From positions 1 through 7,277 of the forward strand of contig DAOWNK010000164.1 of the NCBI GenBank assembly GCA_030642635.1: a stretch of 7,277 bases of DNA, in the 5' to 3' direction. A program made the translations under genes and the position numbers. Below the pieces are notes generated by a model. It made no database searches and was not told where the DNA came from. It saw nothing but the letters and a program-made list of their open reading frames with translations. Within the stretch, counting starts at the first letter, position 1. The number at the start of each line of letters is the position of its first letter. The stretch comes from Pirellulales bacterium. GTDB lineage: Bacteria > Planctomycetota > Planctomycetia > Pirellulales > Thermoguttaceae. This document shows positions 1 through 6,274 of the stretch, one piece after another.

Positions 1-29
1 ACACATCGAAACATTCAAGGAAACTGCCA

Positions 30-2201
30 ATGACAACCGCACTGACCGAGACATTGCAGCCGGAGACGCCTGAAGCTGCTGACGAGGTCAAACATGTCAA
101 CCATTTAGACGGGATTTTCAGCCCCAAGAGCATCGCAGTGCTCGGGGTCACGCCAACGCCGAACACCGTTCCGTACGACATCTTCTACAACATACTCTCC
201 AGCGGGTTCCGCGGCACGGTCTACCCGGTCGCACCGGGCAAGCGGAGCATCTGTGCCGTGCGTGCATATCGCTACGTGCTGGATATCGAAGACGACATCG
301 ACCAGGCGGTGATCGTATTCCCGGCCGACGTGGTAGATCGGGCGCTGGAGCAATGCGGCAAAAAGGGCATCAAGTCGGCAATCGTTATCTCGGCCGGATT
401 TCGAGAGGTCGGCCCAAAGGGCGTCAAACGCGAGCAGAGGCTTAAAGACATTTGCAAAGAGTACGGTATCTCGATGATCGGTCCGAATTGTCTCGGGGTG
501 CTCAATACCGATCCGAACGTACTGTTGAACGCCTCGTTCGCACGCAAAATGCCGTCGGCCGGCCGGATTGCATTCCTGAGCCAGTCCGGTGCGTTGTGCA
601 CCGCCGTGCTTGATTACGCACGGGCAAAGCGGATCGGGTTCTCGAAATTCGTCAGCTTCGGCAACAAGGCCGGCGCGACGGAAATCGAGCTGTTCGACTA
701 CCTGCACAACGACGACCAGACCGACATAATCTTGCTGTACCTTGAGGAGTTGCGCAACGGCCGGGGCCTGATCGAGGCCGCTCGACGCATCACCCGGGGC
801 GATAACCCGAAGCCGATCCTGGCGATCAAGTCGGGCCGCACGGCTCAAGGCGCCGACGCAGCGGCCAGCCATACCGGTTCGCTCGCCGGCGAGGACGCCG
901 TATGCGACGCGGTCTTCCAAGAAGCTGGCATCATCCGTGTCGGCAGTATCGAGGAGTTGTTCAACACGGCCATCCTGTACACCTATCAGCCGATGCCGGC
1001 CGGCGACCGGCTGGGTATCGTCACCAACGCCGGCGGTCCGGGTGTGATGGCGACCGACGCGGCGATCTACGCCGGGTTGTCGGTGCCAAGGCTGACGGAC
1101 GCCACCATAAATCGCCTGAAGGGTCCGTTGCCGGCCGCCGCCAATATGAAGAACCCGGTCGACGTGATCGGCGACGCCCGGGTAGACCGATACACCGCCG
1201 CACTGGAAGCCGTGTTGGAAGACTCGAACATCGACCAGGCGCTGGTGATACTTACCCCGCAGTCGATGACCGACATCGACGCGATTGCCAAGGGGATGTG
1301 CGATATCCACGAAAAGGCAAAAAAACCGGTCTCCTGTTCGTTCATGGGCGCCGCCGACGTAAAGTCGGGCATCGACCTGCTGCAAAAGTCGCGTATACCG
1401 CACTACGTGCTGCCGGAATGGGCCTGCGAAGCCATGTCTAATATACAGCAAATCCGCCGGTGGCGCGAACAACCGGACGCCGAGCTGCAGCCGCTGCCGG
1501 TGGATCGCCGGGCAGTCGAGGCCGTAATCGACCAGGCTCCGGCAGGTTACCTGGACGAGAACGACGCCCTGACGGTGCTGGACGCCTACGGCCTGCCGGT
1601 CCCTCCGTACAAGCTGTGCACAACGCCGGACGAGGCGGTCGAGTTTGCCGAGCAGATCGGCTATCCGGTGGTACTGCGTGTGGTCAGTCCCCAGATCATC
1701 CACAAATCGGAAGCGAAGGGCGTCACATTGAACCTGATCGACGCCGACGCCGTGCGCGGTGCGTTCAACCGGATGCAGCGCCACATTGCCGAGGTGCTGC
1801 CCGAAGCCGAGATTCACGGCATGTTGGTCCGAGGCATGATTCCCGACGGCTACGAGGTGATACTCGGTGCGAAGCGCGATCCGATCTTCGGCCCTACGCT
1901 GATGTTCGGCCTTGGCGGTATTTACGTCAGCCTGTTCAAAGACGTAACGTTCGGCTTGGCGCCGGTCGACCAGGCCACCGCCGCCCGCATGGTGCACCAG
2001 GTAAAGGCGTGCCAACTACTTAAGGGCGCCCGCGGCGGCGTGCGAGCGGATATCGAGAGTATCCAGGAATGCCTGGTGCGAGTCGGCCAGCTTATAAGCG
2101 ATTTCGACCGCATCATCGAGTTGGATGTAAACCCATTGATCGCCGGTAGTGCGGAGGTGGGCAACGCCGTGGCCGACGTGCGAATCCGGTTGAGCGATTA
2201 A
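30..2201 (+). CDS. NDP-forming acyl-CoA synthetase (fused alpha/beta, acetate-CoA ligase ADP-forming family)
   Basis: Predicted cytosolic enzyme that interconverts an acyl-CoA plus ADP and Pi with the free acid, CoA and ATP, as in fermentative acetate production. The 723-aa length fits the fused alpha-beta form. The domain order is visible: CoA-binding Rossmann domain (about 25-125, with IGPNCLG at 150-156), succinyl-CoA-ligase-like domains (about 165-470, with SQSGAL at 184-189), then a C-terminal ATP-grasp domain (about 505-720, with LDVNPL at 698-703). The phosphorylated histidine is expected at H281 in the motif SHTGS. No GNAT domain is present, so it is not a Pat-type protein acetyltransferase. 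Odd points: the ATP-grasp lysine usual in the VxLK strand is arginine here (R550), and the glycine-rich CoA-binding loop reads GVTPTPNTVPY, with proline where glycine is common. The start is supported by AAGGAA at 17-22, 7 nt before the ATG. The acyl substrate cannot be told from sequence. Confidence 0.9.
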   Translation: MTTALTETLQPETPEAADEVKHVNHLDGIFSPKSIAVLGVTPTPNTVPYDIFYNILSSGFRGTVYPVAPGKRSICAVRAYRYVLDIEDDIDQAVIVFPADVVDRALEQCGKKGIKSAIVISAGFREVGPKGVKREQRLKDICKEYGISMIGPNCLGVLNTDPNVLLNASFARKMPSAGRIAFLSQSGALCTAVLDYARAKRIGFSKFVSFGNKAGATEIELFDYLHNDDQTDIILLYLEELRNGRGLIEAARRITRGDNPKPILAIKSGRTAQGADAAASHTGSLAGEDAVCDAVFQEAGIIRVGSIEELFNTAILYTYQPMPAGDRLGIVTNAGGPGVMATDAAIYAGLSVPRLTDATINRLKGPLPAAANMKNPVDVIGDARVDRYTAALEAVLEDSNIDQALVILTPQSMTDIDAIAKGMCDIHEKAKKPVSCSFMGAADVKSGIDLLQKSRIPHYVLPEWACEAMSNIQQIRRWREQPDAELQPLPVDRRAVEAVIDQAPAGYLDENDALTVLDAYGLPVPPYKLCTTPDEAVEFAEQIGYPVVLRVVSPQIIHKSEAKGVTLNLIDADAVRGAFNRMQRHIAEVLPEAEIHGMLVRGMIPDGYEVILGAKRDPIFGPTLMFGLGGIYVSLFKDVTFGLAPVDQATAARMVHQVKACQLLKGARGGVRADIESIQECLVRVGQLISDFDRIIELDVNPLIAGSAEVGNAVADVRIRLSD

Positions 2202-2211
2202 ATAACATGTA

Positions 2212-2292
2212 GGGATTGGGGATTAGGGATTGAGGATTAGAGTTGTGGTGGAAGGCAGAGTTCCAATCCCTAATCCCTAATCCCTAATCCCC
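2212..2292. repeat. Telomere-like heptamer inverted repeat
   Basis: The gap after the acyl-CoA synthetase holds heptamers of the type TTAGGGA on the left and their complement TCCCTAA on the right. Positions 2218-2240 pair with 2270-2292 at 21 of 23 positions, with one of the two exceptions a G-U wobble in RNA, around a 29-nt loop. The right arm is regular: C runs at 2268-2270, 2275-2277, 2282-2284 and 2289-2292, exactly 7 bp apart. On the minus strand this is four G runs separated by ATTA, a G-quadruplex pattern. There is no T tract after the stem, so it is not a standard intrinsic terminator, but a transcript could fold it into a long hairpin between the first gene and the ACP gene. Confidence 0.9.
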
Positions 2293-2327
2293 TGTTTCAA
2301 CAATAACAATTTTTCGGAGAAAACCAC

Positions 2328-2570
2328 ATGGACAAAAACGAAGTTCAACAACGCGTTGTCAAGGTAATCTGCCAGGTGCTGTCGGTCGACGAAGAGATGG
2401 TTAAGCCTGACAGCCATTTCGTGTTCGACCTGGGCGCCGAGAGCACTCAGTCGGTCGAGTTGGTCGCCGCCTTCGAGGGCGAGTTCGACATCGACATGGA
2501 TGAAGACGCCGCACTGGAAGTTCAAACGGTCGGCAATGCAGTCGATTTTATTACAAAATGTCTTAAATAA
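2328..2570 (+). CDS. Acyl carrier protein
   Basis: An 80-aa acidic protein with the length and pattern of a type II acyl carrier protein, which carries growing acyl chains on a phosphopantetheine arm. The attachment serine is expected at S39 in DLGAEST (34-40), followed by SVELVAAFEGEFD, which matches helix II of the family. The usual DSL around the serine is EST here, so it differs from the housekeeping AcpP consensus and may be a specialised or second ACP. The start at 2328 has GGAG at 2316-2319 with 8-nt spacing. The nagB start follows 20 bp after the stop, suggesting co-transcription with nagB. No ketosynthase or other fatty-acid gene is adjacent, so its partner enzymes are not visible. 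Loading by a phosphopantetheinyl transferase is assumed from family knowledge. Confidence 0.92.
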   Translation: MDKNEVQQRVVKVICQVLSVDEEMVKPDSHFVFDLGAESTQSVELVAAFEGEFDIDMDEDAALEVQTVGNAVDFITKCLK

Positions 2571-2590
2571 AACAGGAGCAGCACTAAACA

Positions 2591-3367
2591 ATGGAAATTA
2601 TCGTCAAAGATTCCGTCGAGGAAATGAGCAAGGCCGCCGCTCGGATGGTTGCCAGAACTCTCAACGCCAAACCGAACGCGGTGCTGGGGCTGGCCACAGG
2701 TTCCACCCCGTTGGGACTCTACAAGGAACTGGTGCGGATGCACAACGATGAAGGGCTGGACTTCTCGCAAGTCACCACCTTCAACCTCGACGAGTACGTG
2801 GGCTTAACGCAAAAGCACACGCAAAGTTACCACTACTTCATGCACGAGAATCTCTTCAAGCATATCAACATCCCACCGCAGAACGTCTATATACCGTCCG
2901 GCACGACCGACAACTACGAGTCGTTCTGCAAGTGGTACGAGCAGCGGATCGTCGAGTGCGGAGGGATCGACCTGCAAATCCTGGGGATCGGCTCCGACGG
3001 GCACATCGCCTTCAACGAGCCGTCCAGTTCGCTCGGCTCGCGAACCAGGATCAAAACGCTGGCCAAGCAGACTATCGACGACAACGCACGGTTCTTCGAC
3101 TCCGCCGAAGAGGTGCCGATCTATGCGATCACGATGGGCGTGGGCACGATACTCGAAGCACACAAGATCATCCTGCTGGCAAACGGCAAGAACAAGGCCG
3201 ACGCGGTGGCGCAATCCGTCGAGGGACCGGTCACAAGTTTGATTACCGCCAGTGCACTGCAACTGCACCGCGACACCATGTTCATCCTCGACCGCGGTGC
3301 GGCGAGCGGGCTGAAAATGCTCGACTACTACCAGTGGATTCAGGACAAAATGCCCGACGCACCGTAG
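2591..3367 (+). CDS. nagB: Glucosamine-6-phosphate deaminase (NagB)
   Basis: Converts glucosamine-6-phosphate to fructose-6-phosphate plus ammonia, reversibly, in the cytosol, linking amino sugars to glycolysis. The 258-aa length is close to the 266 aa of the E. coli enzyme. Family motifs are clear: phosphate-binding LATGSTPLGLY (34-44), FNLDEYVGL (64-72) and GIGSDGHIAFNEP (132-144). Expected catalytic residues are present: D67, D136, H138 and E143, each five positions before E. coli D72, D141, H143 and E148. EGPVTSLITASALQLH (211-226) matches the C-terminal family block. GGAG at 2575-2578 lies 12 nt before the ATG, slightly far but acceptable. It sits between an ACP gene and a GlmU-like gene. 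With the latter it suggests amino-sugar or UDP-GlcNAc metabolism, where NagB could work in the degradative or, if GlmS is lacking, the synthetic direction. That last point is inference. Confidence 0.95.
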   Translation: MEIIVKDSVEEMSKAAARMVARTLNAKPNAVLGLATGSTPLGLYKELVRMHNDEGLDFSQVTTFNLDEYVGLTQKHTQSYHYFMHENLFKHINIPPQNVYIPSGTTDNYESFCKWYEQRIVECGGIDLQILGIGSDGHIAFNEPSSSLGSRTRIKTLAKQTIDDNARFFDSAEEVPIYAITMGVGTILEAHKIILLANGKNKADAVAQSVEGPVTSLITASALQLHRDTMFILDRGAASGLKMLDYYQWIQDKMPDAP

Positions 3368-3368
3368 A

Positions 3369-3396
3369 TGGTAGGCGGTATGTGGTACGTGGTAAA
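3369..3396. repeat. Degenerate heptamer tandem repeat (YGGTANR)
   Basis: Immediately after the nagB stop there are four consecutive 7-bp units: TGGTAGG, CGGTATG, TGGTACG and TGGTAAA. The GGTA core is kept in all four copies and the rest varies. The period equals that of the TTAGGGA array in the gap after the first gene, but the unit differs. Short degenerate arrays of this kind resemble the heptanucleotide repeats known from some bacterial intergenic regions, such as the cyanobacterial short tandem repeats. No function is evident. Confidence 0.75.
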
Positions 3397-3397
3397 A

Positions 3398-3420
3398 GCC
3401 CCCGCACTGCGTGCGGGGGC
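3398..3420. terminator. GC-rich hairpin after nagB, terminator-like
   Basis: A perfect 10-bp stem (GCCCCCGCAC, 3398-3407, with GTGCGGGGGC, 3411-3420) closes a 3-nt TGC loop. On the + strand it is preceded by AAAA and followed by AGTAGTG, with no T tract. Read on the minus strand it is followed by TTTT, the shape of an intrinsic terminator. It lies 30 bp after the nagB stop and 39 bp before the next gene. It may act as a weak bidirectional terminator or as a 3' end that protects the ACP-nagB message. The hairpin is certain as a sequence pattern, its role is not. Confidence 0.5.
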
Positions 3421-3459
3421 AGTAGTGAAGCACAATAACATTAAACAAGGAAATTTCCA

Positions 3460-4749
3460 ATGCGATTGATCTTAGTGGATCGGTTGACTGATAAGCGATT
3501 GAACTTTTACCCGCTTGCACTGTGTCGTCCGATCTGGGAACTGCGTTGCGGCATGTCGTCGCTTGTCGAGAAGATGATCACCCGGACCGGCGCTGCCGAC
3601 GTGGCGTGCTTCGTGCCACCGTACATGGCGGAGGTTTATCGGGCGAAGACGAACAATCCTGTCAACGACGCCTCGACCTTCGCCGGCGACGATTTGTTCG
3701 TAGTCGATGCAAAGGTGAAGGCGGCAGAGTTGGACATCGACCCGACCGGCCCAAGCCTGGTCGCCACCGACTCCGACGGCCAGGTGCTCCTGGCCAGAAT
3801 TACCAAGGATGATTTGTCGAAATTGAAAACCGACTCGCTCGATGTACTGCTGGAGTCGGCCAAGGCGCAGTTGCCCTCGGCCGACGGCCAGATCGCTGCG
3901 TGGAACTACACCTGGGACCTGGTGTTGGCCAACCCGAAACAGTTAGTCGAAGATTTCAAGGCCGCCGGGCGCAGCGGTGTCGAGGGCGCCGTCGAAGAGC
4001 CCAAGGCGATCCGCGGCAGCAAGCAAGACATCTACATCGCACCCGGCGTGCTTGTGCACCCGATGGTTGTGCTCGACGCTGCCGAAGGGCCGATCTACAT
4101 CGACGAAGGGGCCGAAATCCACCCGTTCACACGCATCGAAGGGCCTTGCTACGTCGGCAAAAAATCGATACTGCTGGGCGCTAAGTGCCGCGAGGGCAAC
4201 TCGATCGGACCGGTCTGTCGTATCGGCGGAGAGATCGAAGAGTCGATCATCCAAGGCTACTCGAACAAGTATCACGACGGGTTCCTCGGCCATGCGTACG
4301 TGGGCGAGTGGGTAAACCTCGGCGCACTGACCACAAACAGCGACCTGAAAAACGATTACTCCGACGTGTCAGTCGTACTGGACGGCAAGAAACCGATAGG
4401 CACCGGCTCGACCAAGGTCGGGTCGCTGATCGGCGACCACACGAAGACGTCAATCGGCACACTTTTTAATACAGGTGCATACGTCGGTGCGATGACGTTG
4501 ATCGCCGCTACCGGCAAACCGCTGCCTAAGTATATCCCGTCGTTTGCATGGTTCCTTGAAGGCGTCGTGACCAAGGGTTTCGGCAAGAAGATGCTCTACA
4601 AGACCGCCAAGACTGCCATGCCGCGGCGCGGCTGCCAGTGGACCGAGGCCGACGAGACCATGTGGGACGAGATATTTGAGATGACCAAGCCGGTGCGGAT
4701 GGATGCAATCAAGAAAGGCCGCCGCACGTTGGCCGCCGGCCGGGCATGA
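3460..4749 (+). CDS. Sugar nucleotidyltransferase with left-handed beta-helix (alternative GlmU type)
   Basis: A 429-aa protein resembling the alternative bacterial GlmU family (UDP-GlcNAc diphosphorylase / glucosamine-1-phosphate acetyltransferase). The N-terminal part (1-185) starts with LILVDR and has FYPLALCRPIWELRCG (16-31), typical of this divergent nucleotidyltransferase domain. The classical GxGTRM pyrophosphorylase loop is absent, as in the family as I recall it. Residues about 188-360 form hexapeptide repeats of a left-handed beta-helix, including YIAPGVLVHP (192-201) and YIDEGAEIHPFTRI (213-226). The segment YSNKYHDGFLGHAYVGE (267-283) and the following WVNLGALTTN resemble the acetyl-CoA site of GlmU-like acyltransferases. 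A 65-residue tail follows the helix. The start has AAGGAAA at 3447-3453. Its position after nagB supports a role in making a nucleotide-activated amino sugar for the envelope. The exact sugar is uncertain. Confidence 0.8.
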   Translation: MRLILVDRLTDKRLNFYPLALCRPIWELRCGMSSLVEKMITRTGAADVACFVPPYMAEVYRAKTNNPVNDASTFAGDDLFVVDAKVKAAELDIDPTGPSLVATDSDGQVLLARITKDDLSKLKTDSLDVLLESAKAQLPSADGQIAAWNYTWDLVLANPKQLVEDFKAAGRSGVEGAVEEPKAIRGSKQDIYIAPGVLVHPMVVLDAAEGPIYIDEGAEIHPFTRIEGPCYVGKKSILLGAKCREGNSIGPVCRIGGEIEESIIQGYSNKYHDGFLGHAYVGEWVNLGALTTNSDLKNDYSDVSVVLDGKKPIGTGSTKVGSLIGDHTKTSIGTLFNTGAYVGAMTLIAATGKPLPKYIPSFAWFLEGVVTKGFGKKMLYKTAKTAMPRRGCQWTEADETMWDEIFEMTKPVRMDAIKKGRRTLAAGRA

Positions 4750-4762
4750 GTTAAGCAAAGTC

Positions 4763-4858
4763 GTAGGCTGGGTCGAGCGTAGCGAGGCCCACGAAATTCG
4801 TGAATTTTGTTGTTTTGTTATCCCAGAAGTGGGCCTCGCTACGCTCGACCCAGCCTAC
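4763..4858. repeat. Perfect 30-bp inverted repeat with 36-nt spacer
   Basis: The left arm 4763-4792 and right arm 4829-4858 are exact reverse complements over 30 bp. The core GGGTCGAGCGTAGCGAGG resembles a palindromic intergenic element I recall being scattered through many bacterial genomes (REP-like), but copy number cannot be seen here. The AT-rich spacer (4793-4828) holds a small palindrome, AAATTC-GT-GAATTT, at 4794-4807. In RNA the arms would form a very stable stem starting 13 nt after the GlmU-like stop and ending 17 nt before the next ATG. There is no T tract after it. It could end or stabilise the upstream message, or be a small non-autonomous mobile element with no coding capacity. 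Confidence 0.95.
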
Positions 4859-4875
4859 AAATCTGAAAGTGCTTT

Positions 4876-6270
4876 ATGTCTGAAAATCACAAACCCTATC
4901 CGCTGGTTGATACGACCGAGCCGAACCTGCTGGAAGATACGTTCAATTACAGCCTGCCGCCGCTTATCCGGTTCGACGGTCCGGTGGTTGAGTACATCGA
5001 CGGCCGGCCGGTGGAGTTCGACCCGGCAGCACTGAAGACTCGTGACATAGTCATCACCGACACCACGTTCCGCGACGGCCAGCAGGCCCGGCCGCCGTAC
5101 ACGGTCGACCAGATGGTTCGCATCTACGACCTGCTGGCGAAGCTGGGCGGTCCGAACGGTGTGATCCGACAGACCGAATTTTTTCTATACACCGCCAACG
5201 ACCGTAAGACGCTCGACCGTTGCCGCGAGCTTGGGCACAAGTTTCCAGAATGCACCGGCTGGATTCAGGCGGTTAAGGGCGACTTCCGGCTGGTCAAGGA
5301 AGCCAAGCTCAAAGAGAGCGGCATGTTGACAAGTTGCTCCGACTATCACATCTTTCACAAACTGAAGTTCAAGAGCCGCAAGGCGTGTATGGACAGCTAC
5401 TGCGAGGTGGTCGATGCGGCGTTCGAGGCCGGCGTGCGGCTCCGGTGTCACCTGGAAGACGTTACCCGGGCGGATATCGATGGGTTCGTGCTGCCGTTTG
5501 TCGAGCGGCTTATGCGCATGAGCGAGCAGGTGCCCGAGGAACTGTCGGTAAAAATTCGTATGTGCGACACCATGGGATTCGGCGTGAGCTTCCCGGGCGT
5601 CGAACTGCCGCGAAGTATCCCAAAACTCATCTACAAGTTTAACCGCGAGGTGGGCGTGCCGGGCGACCGGCTGGAATGGCACGGACACAACGACTTCCAC
5701 AAGGTACATGCCAACGGCGCCGCCGCATGGCTGTACGGCTGCGACGCGGTCAACGCCACGCTGTTCGGTTTCGGCGAGCGGACCGGCAACCCGCCGCTGG
5801 AAGGCGCAATCTTCGAGTATATCGCGCTGAAGGGCGAGTTGTGCGGCATCAACACCGAGGTGATTACCGAGCTTGCCGAGTACATGCGATCGATCGGCCT
5901 GCCGATACCCGACAACTATCCGTTTGTCGGCAAGGCGTTCAACACCACCCGGGCTGGCATCCATGCCGGAGGGCTGCGAAACGACGAGCGGATTTACAAC
6001 ATCTTCGACACCACCGAACTGCTCGGCCGGCCGCCGCGAGTCGCACTGACCGACAAGAGCGGCGCCGACGGCGTGGCGTTGTGGGTAAACGATTTCTTCG
6101 GGCTGAAAGGCGATCAGCGCCTGAGCAAGTTCAAGATGCACAAGGTCGCCCGATGGGTAAACGATCAGTACGAGAAGCACGGCCGGATGACTGCCATCAG
6201 TGACGAAGAATTGGAACAGCAAGTCAAGGAACTGATGCCGGAGTATTGGGAAAAGTACAAAGGTGGGTAA
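4876..6270 (+). CDS. DRE-TIM metallolyase, probable Re-citrate synthase or isopropylmalate/citramalate synthase-like
   Basis: A 464-aa enzyme of the HMGL-like/isopropylmalate synthase superfamily, which condenses acetyl-CoA with a 2-oxo acid. Visible motifs are DTTFRDGQQA (62-71, metal ligand D67), the metal-binding HGHND (H269 and H271), GFGERTGNPPLEG (298-310) and GIHAGG (361-366). The C-terminal leucine-regulatory LeuA domain of true isopropylmalate synthases, about 120 aa, is missing. The segment from TDTTFRDGQQARPPYTV through GGPNGVIRQTEFFLY, together with the length, resembles the Re-citrate synthase branch known from Clostridium kluyveri and other anaerobes. On that reading the substrate is oxaloacetate and the product citrate, but assignment is from memory of the family and not decisive. 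Such proteins are sometimes mislabelled histone-lysine methyltransferase, for which nothing here argues. The RBS is weak (GAAAG, 4865-4869). A 30-bp inverted repeat lies just upstream, and the next gene starts 4 bp after the stop. Confidence 0.8.
   Translation: MSENHKPYPLVDTTEPNLLEDTFNYSLPPLIRFDGPVVEYIDGRPVEFDPAALKTRDIVITDTTFRDGQQARPPYTVDQMVRIYDLLAKLGGPNGVIRQTEFFLYTANDRKTLDRCRELGHKFPECTGWIQAVKGDFRLVKEAKLKESGMLTSCSDYHIFHKLKFKSRKACMDSYCEVVDAAFEAGVRLRCHLEDVTRADIDGFVLPFVERLMRMSEQVPEELSVKIRMCDTMGFGVSFPGVELPRSIPKLIYKFNREVGVPGDRLEWHGHNDFHKVHANGAAAWLYGCDAVNATLFGFGERTGNPPLEGAIFEYIALKGELCGINTEVITELAEYMRSIGLPIPDNYPFVGKAFNTTRAGIHAGGLRNDERIYNIFDTTELLGRPPRVALTDKSGADGVALWVNDFFGLKGDQRLSKFKMHKVARWVNDQYEKHGRMTAISDEELEQQVKELMPEYWEKYKGG
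6259..6267 (+). promoter_or_regulatory. Ribosome binding site choosing the ATG at 6275
   Basis: AAAGGTGGG lies within the last codons of the metallolyase gene. It is placed about 7-9 nt before the ATG at 6275, so it favours this start over the in-frame GTG at 6263, which lies inside the site itself. Translation of the small protein is therefore likely coupled to the upstream gene. Confidence 0.6.
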
Positions 6271-6274
6271 CTCC

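Noticed and set aside
105..2015. Long open frame of 636 codons on the minus strand opposite the acyl-CoA synthetase
   Set aside because: It uses the same triplet boundaries as the sense gene, so it stays open simply because TTA, CTA and TCA codons are rare on the sense strand. Its translation shows no recognisable domain, while the sense protein is a clear family member.
30..2201. Pat-type protein lysine acetyltransferase
   Set aside because: The protein ends right after the ATP-grasp domain and has no GNAT domain. The phosphohistidine motif SHTGS is kept, which fits an active NDP-forming acyl-CoA synthetase.
2212..2292. True telomere or linear replicon end suggested by the TTAGGGA-like repeats
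   Set aside because: The array is short, inverted, internal and flanked on both sides by ordinary bacterial genes, with 7-bp rather than 6-bp units.
2263..2292. CRISPR-like array from regularly spaced repeats
   Set aside because: The units are 7-bp simple tandem repeats with no unique spacers and no cas genes nearby.
2804..3520. Open frame of 238 codons on the minus strand opposite nagB
   Set aside because: Codon-aligned antisense shadow of nagB with no domain or motif of its own.
4750..4875. Insertion sequence or integron attachment site at the 30-bp inverted repeat
   Set aside because: The element is under 100 bp with no coding capacity, no obvious target duplication at its edges and no integrase nearby. 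A dispersed palindrome is the simpler reading.
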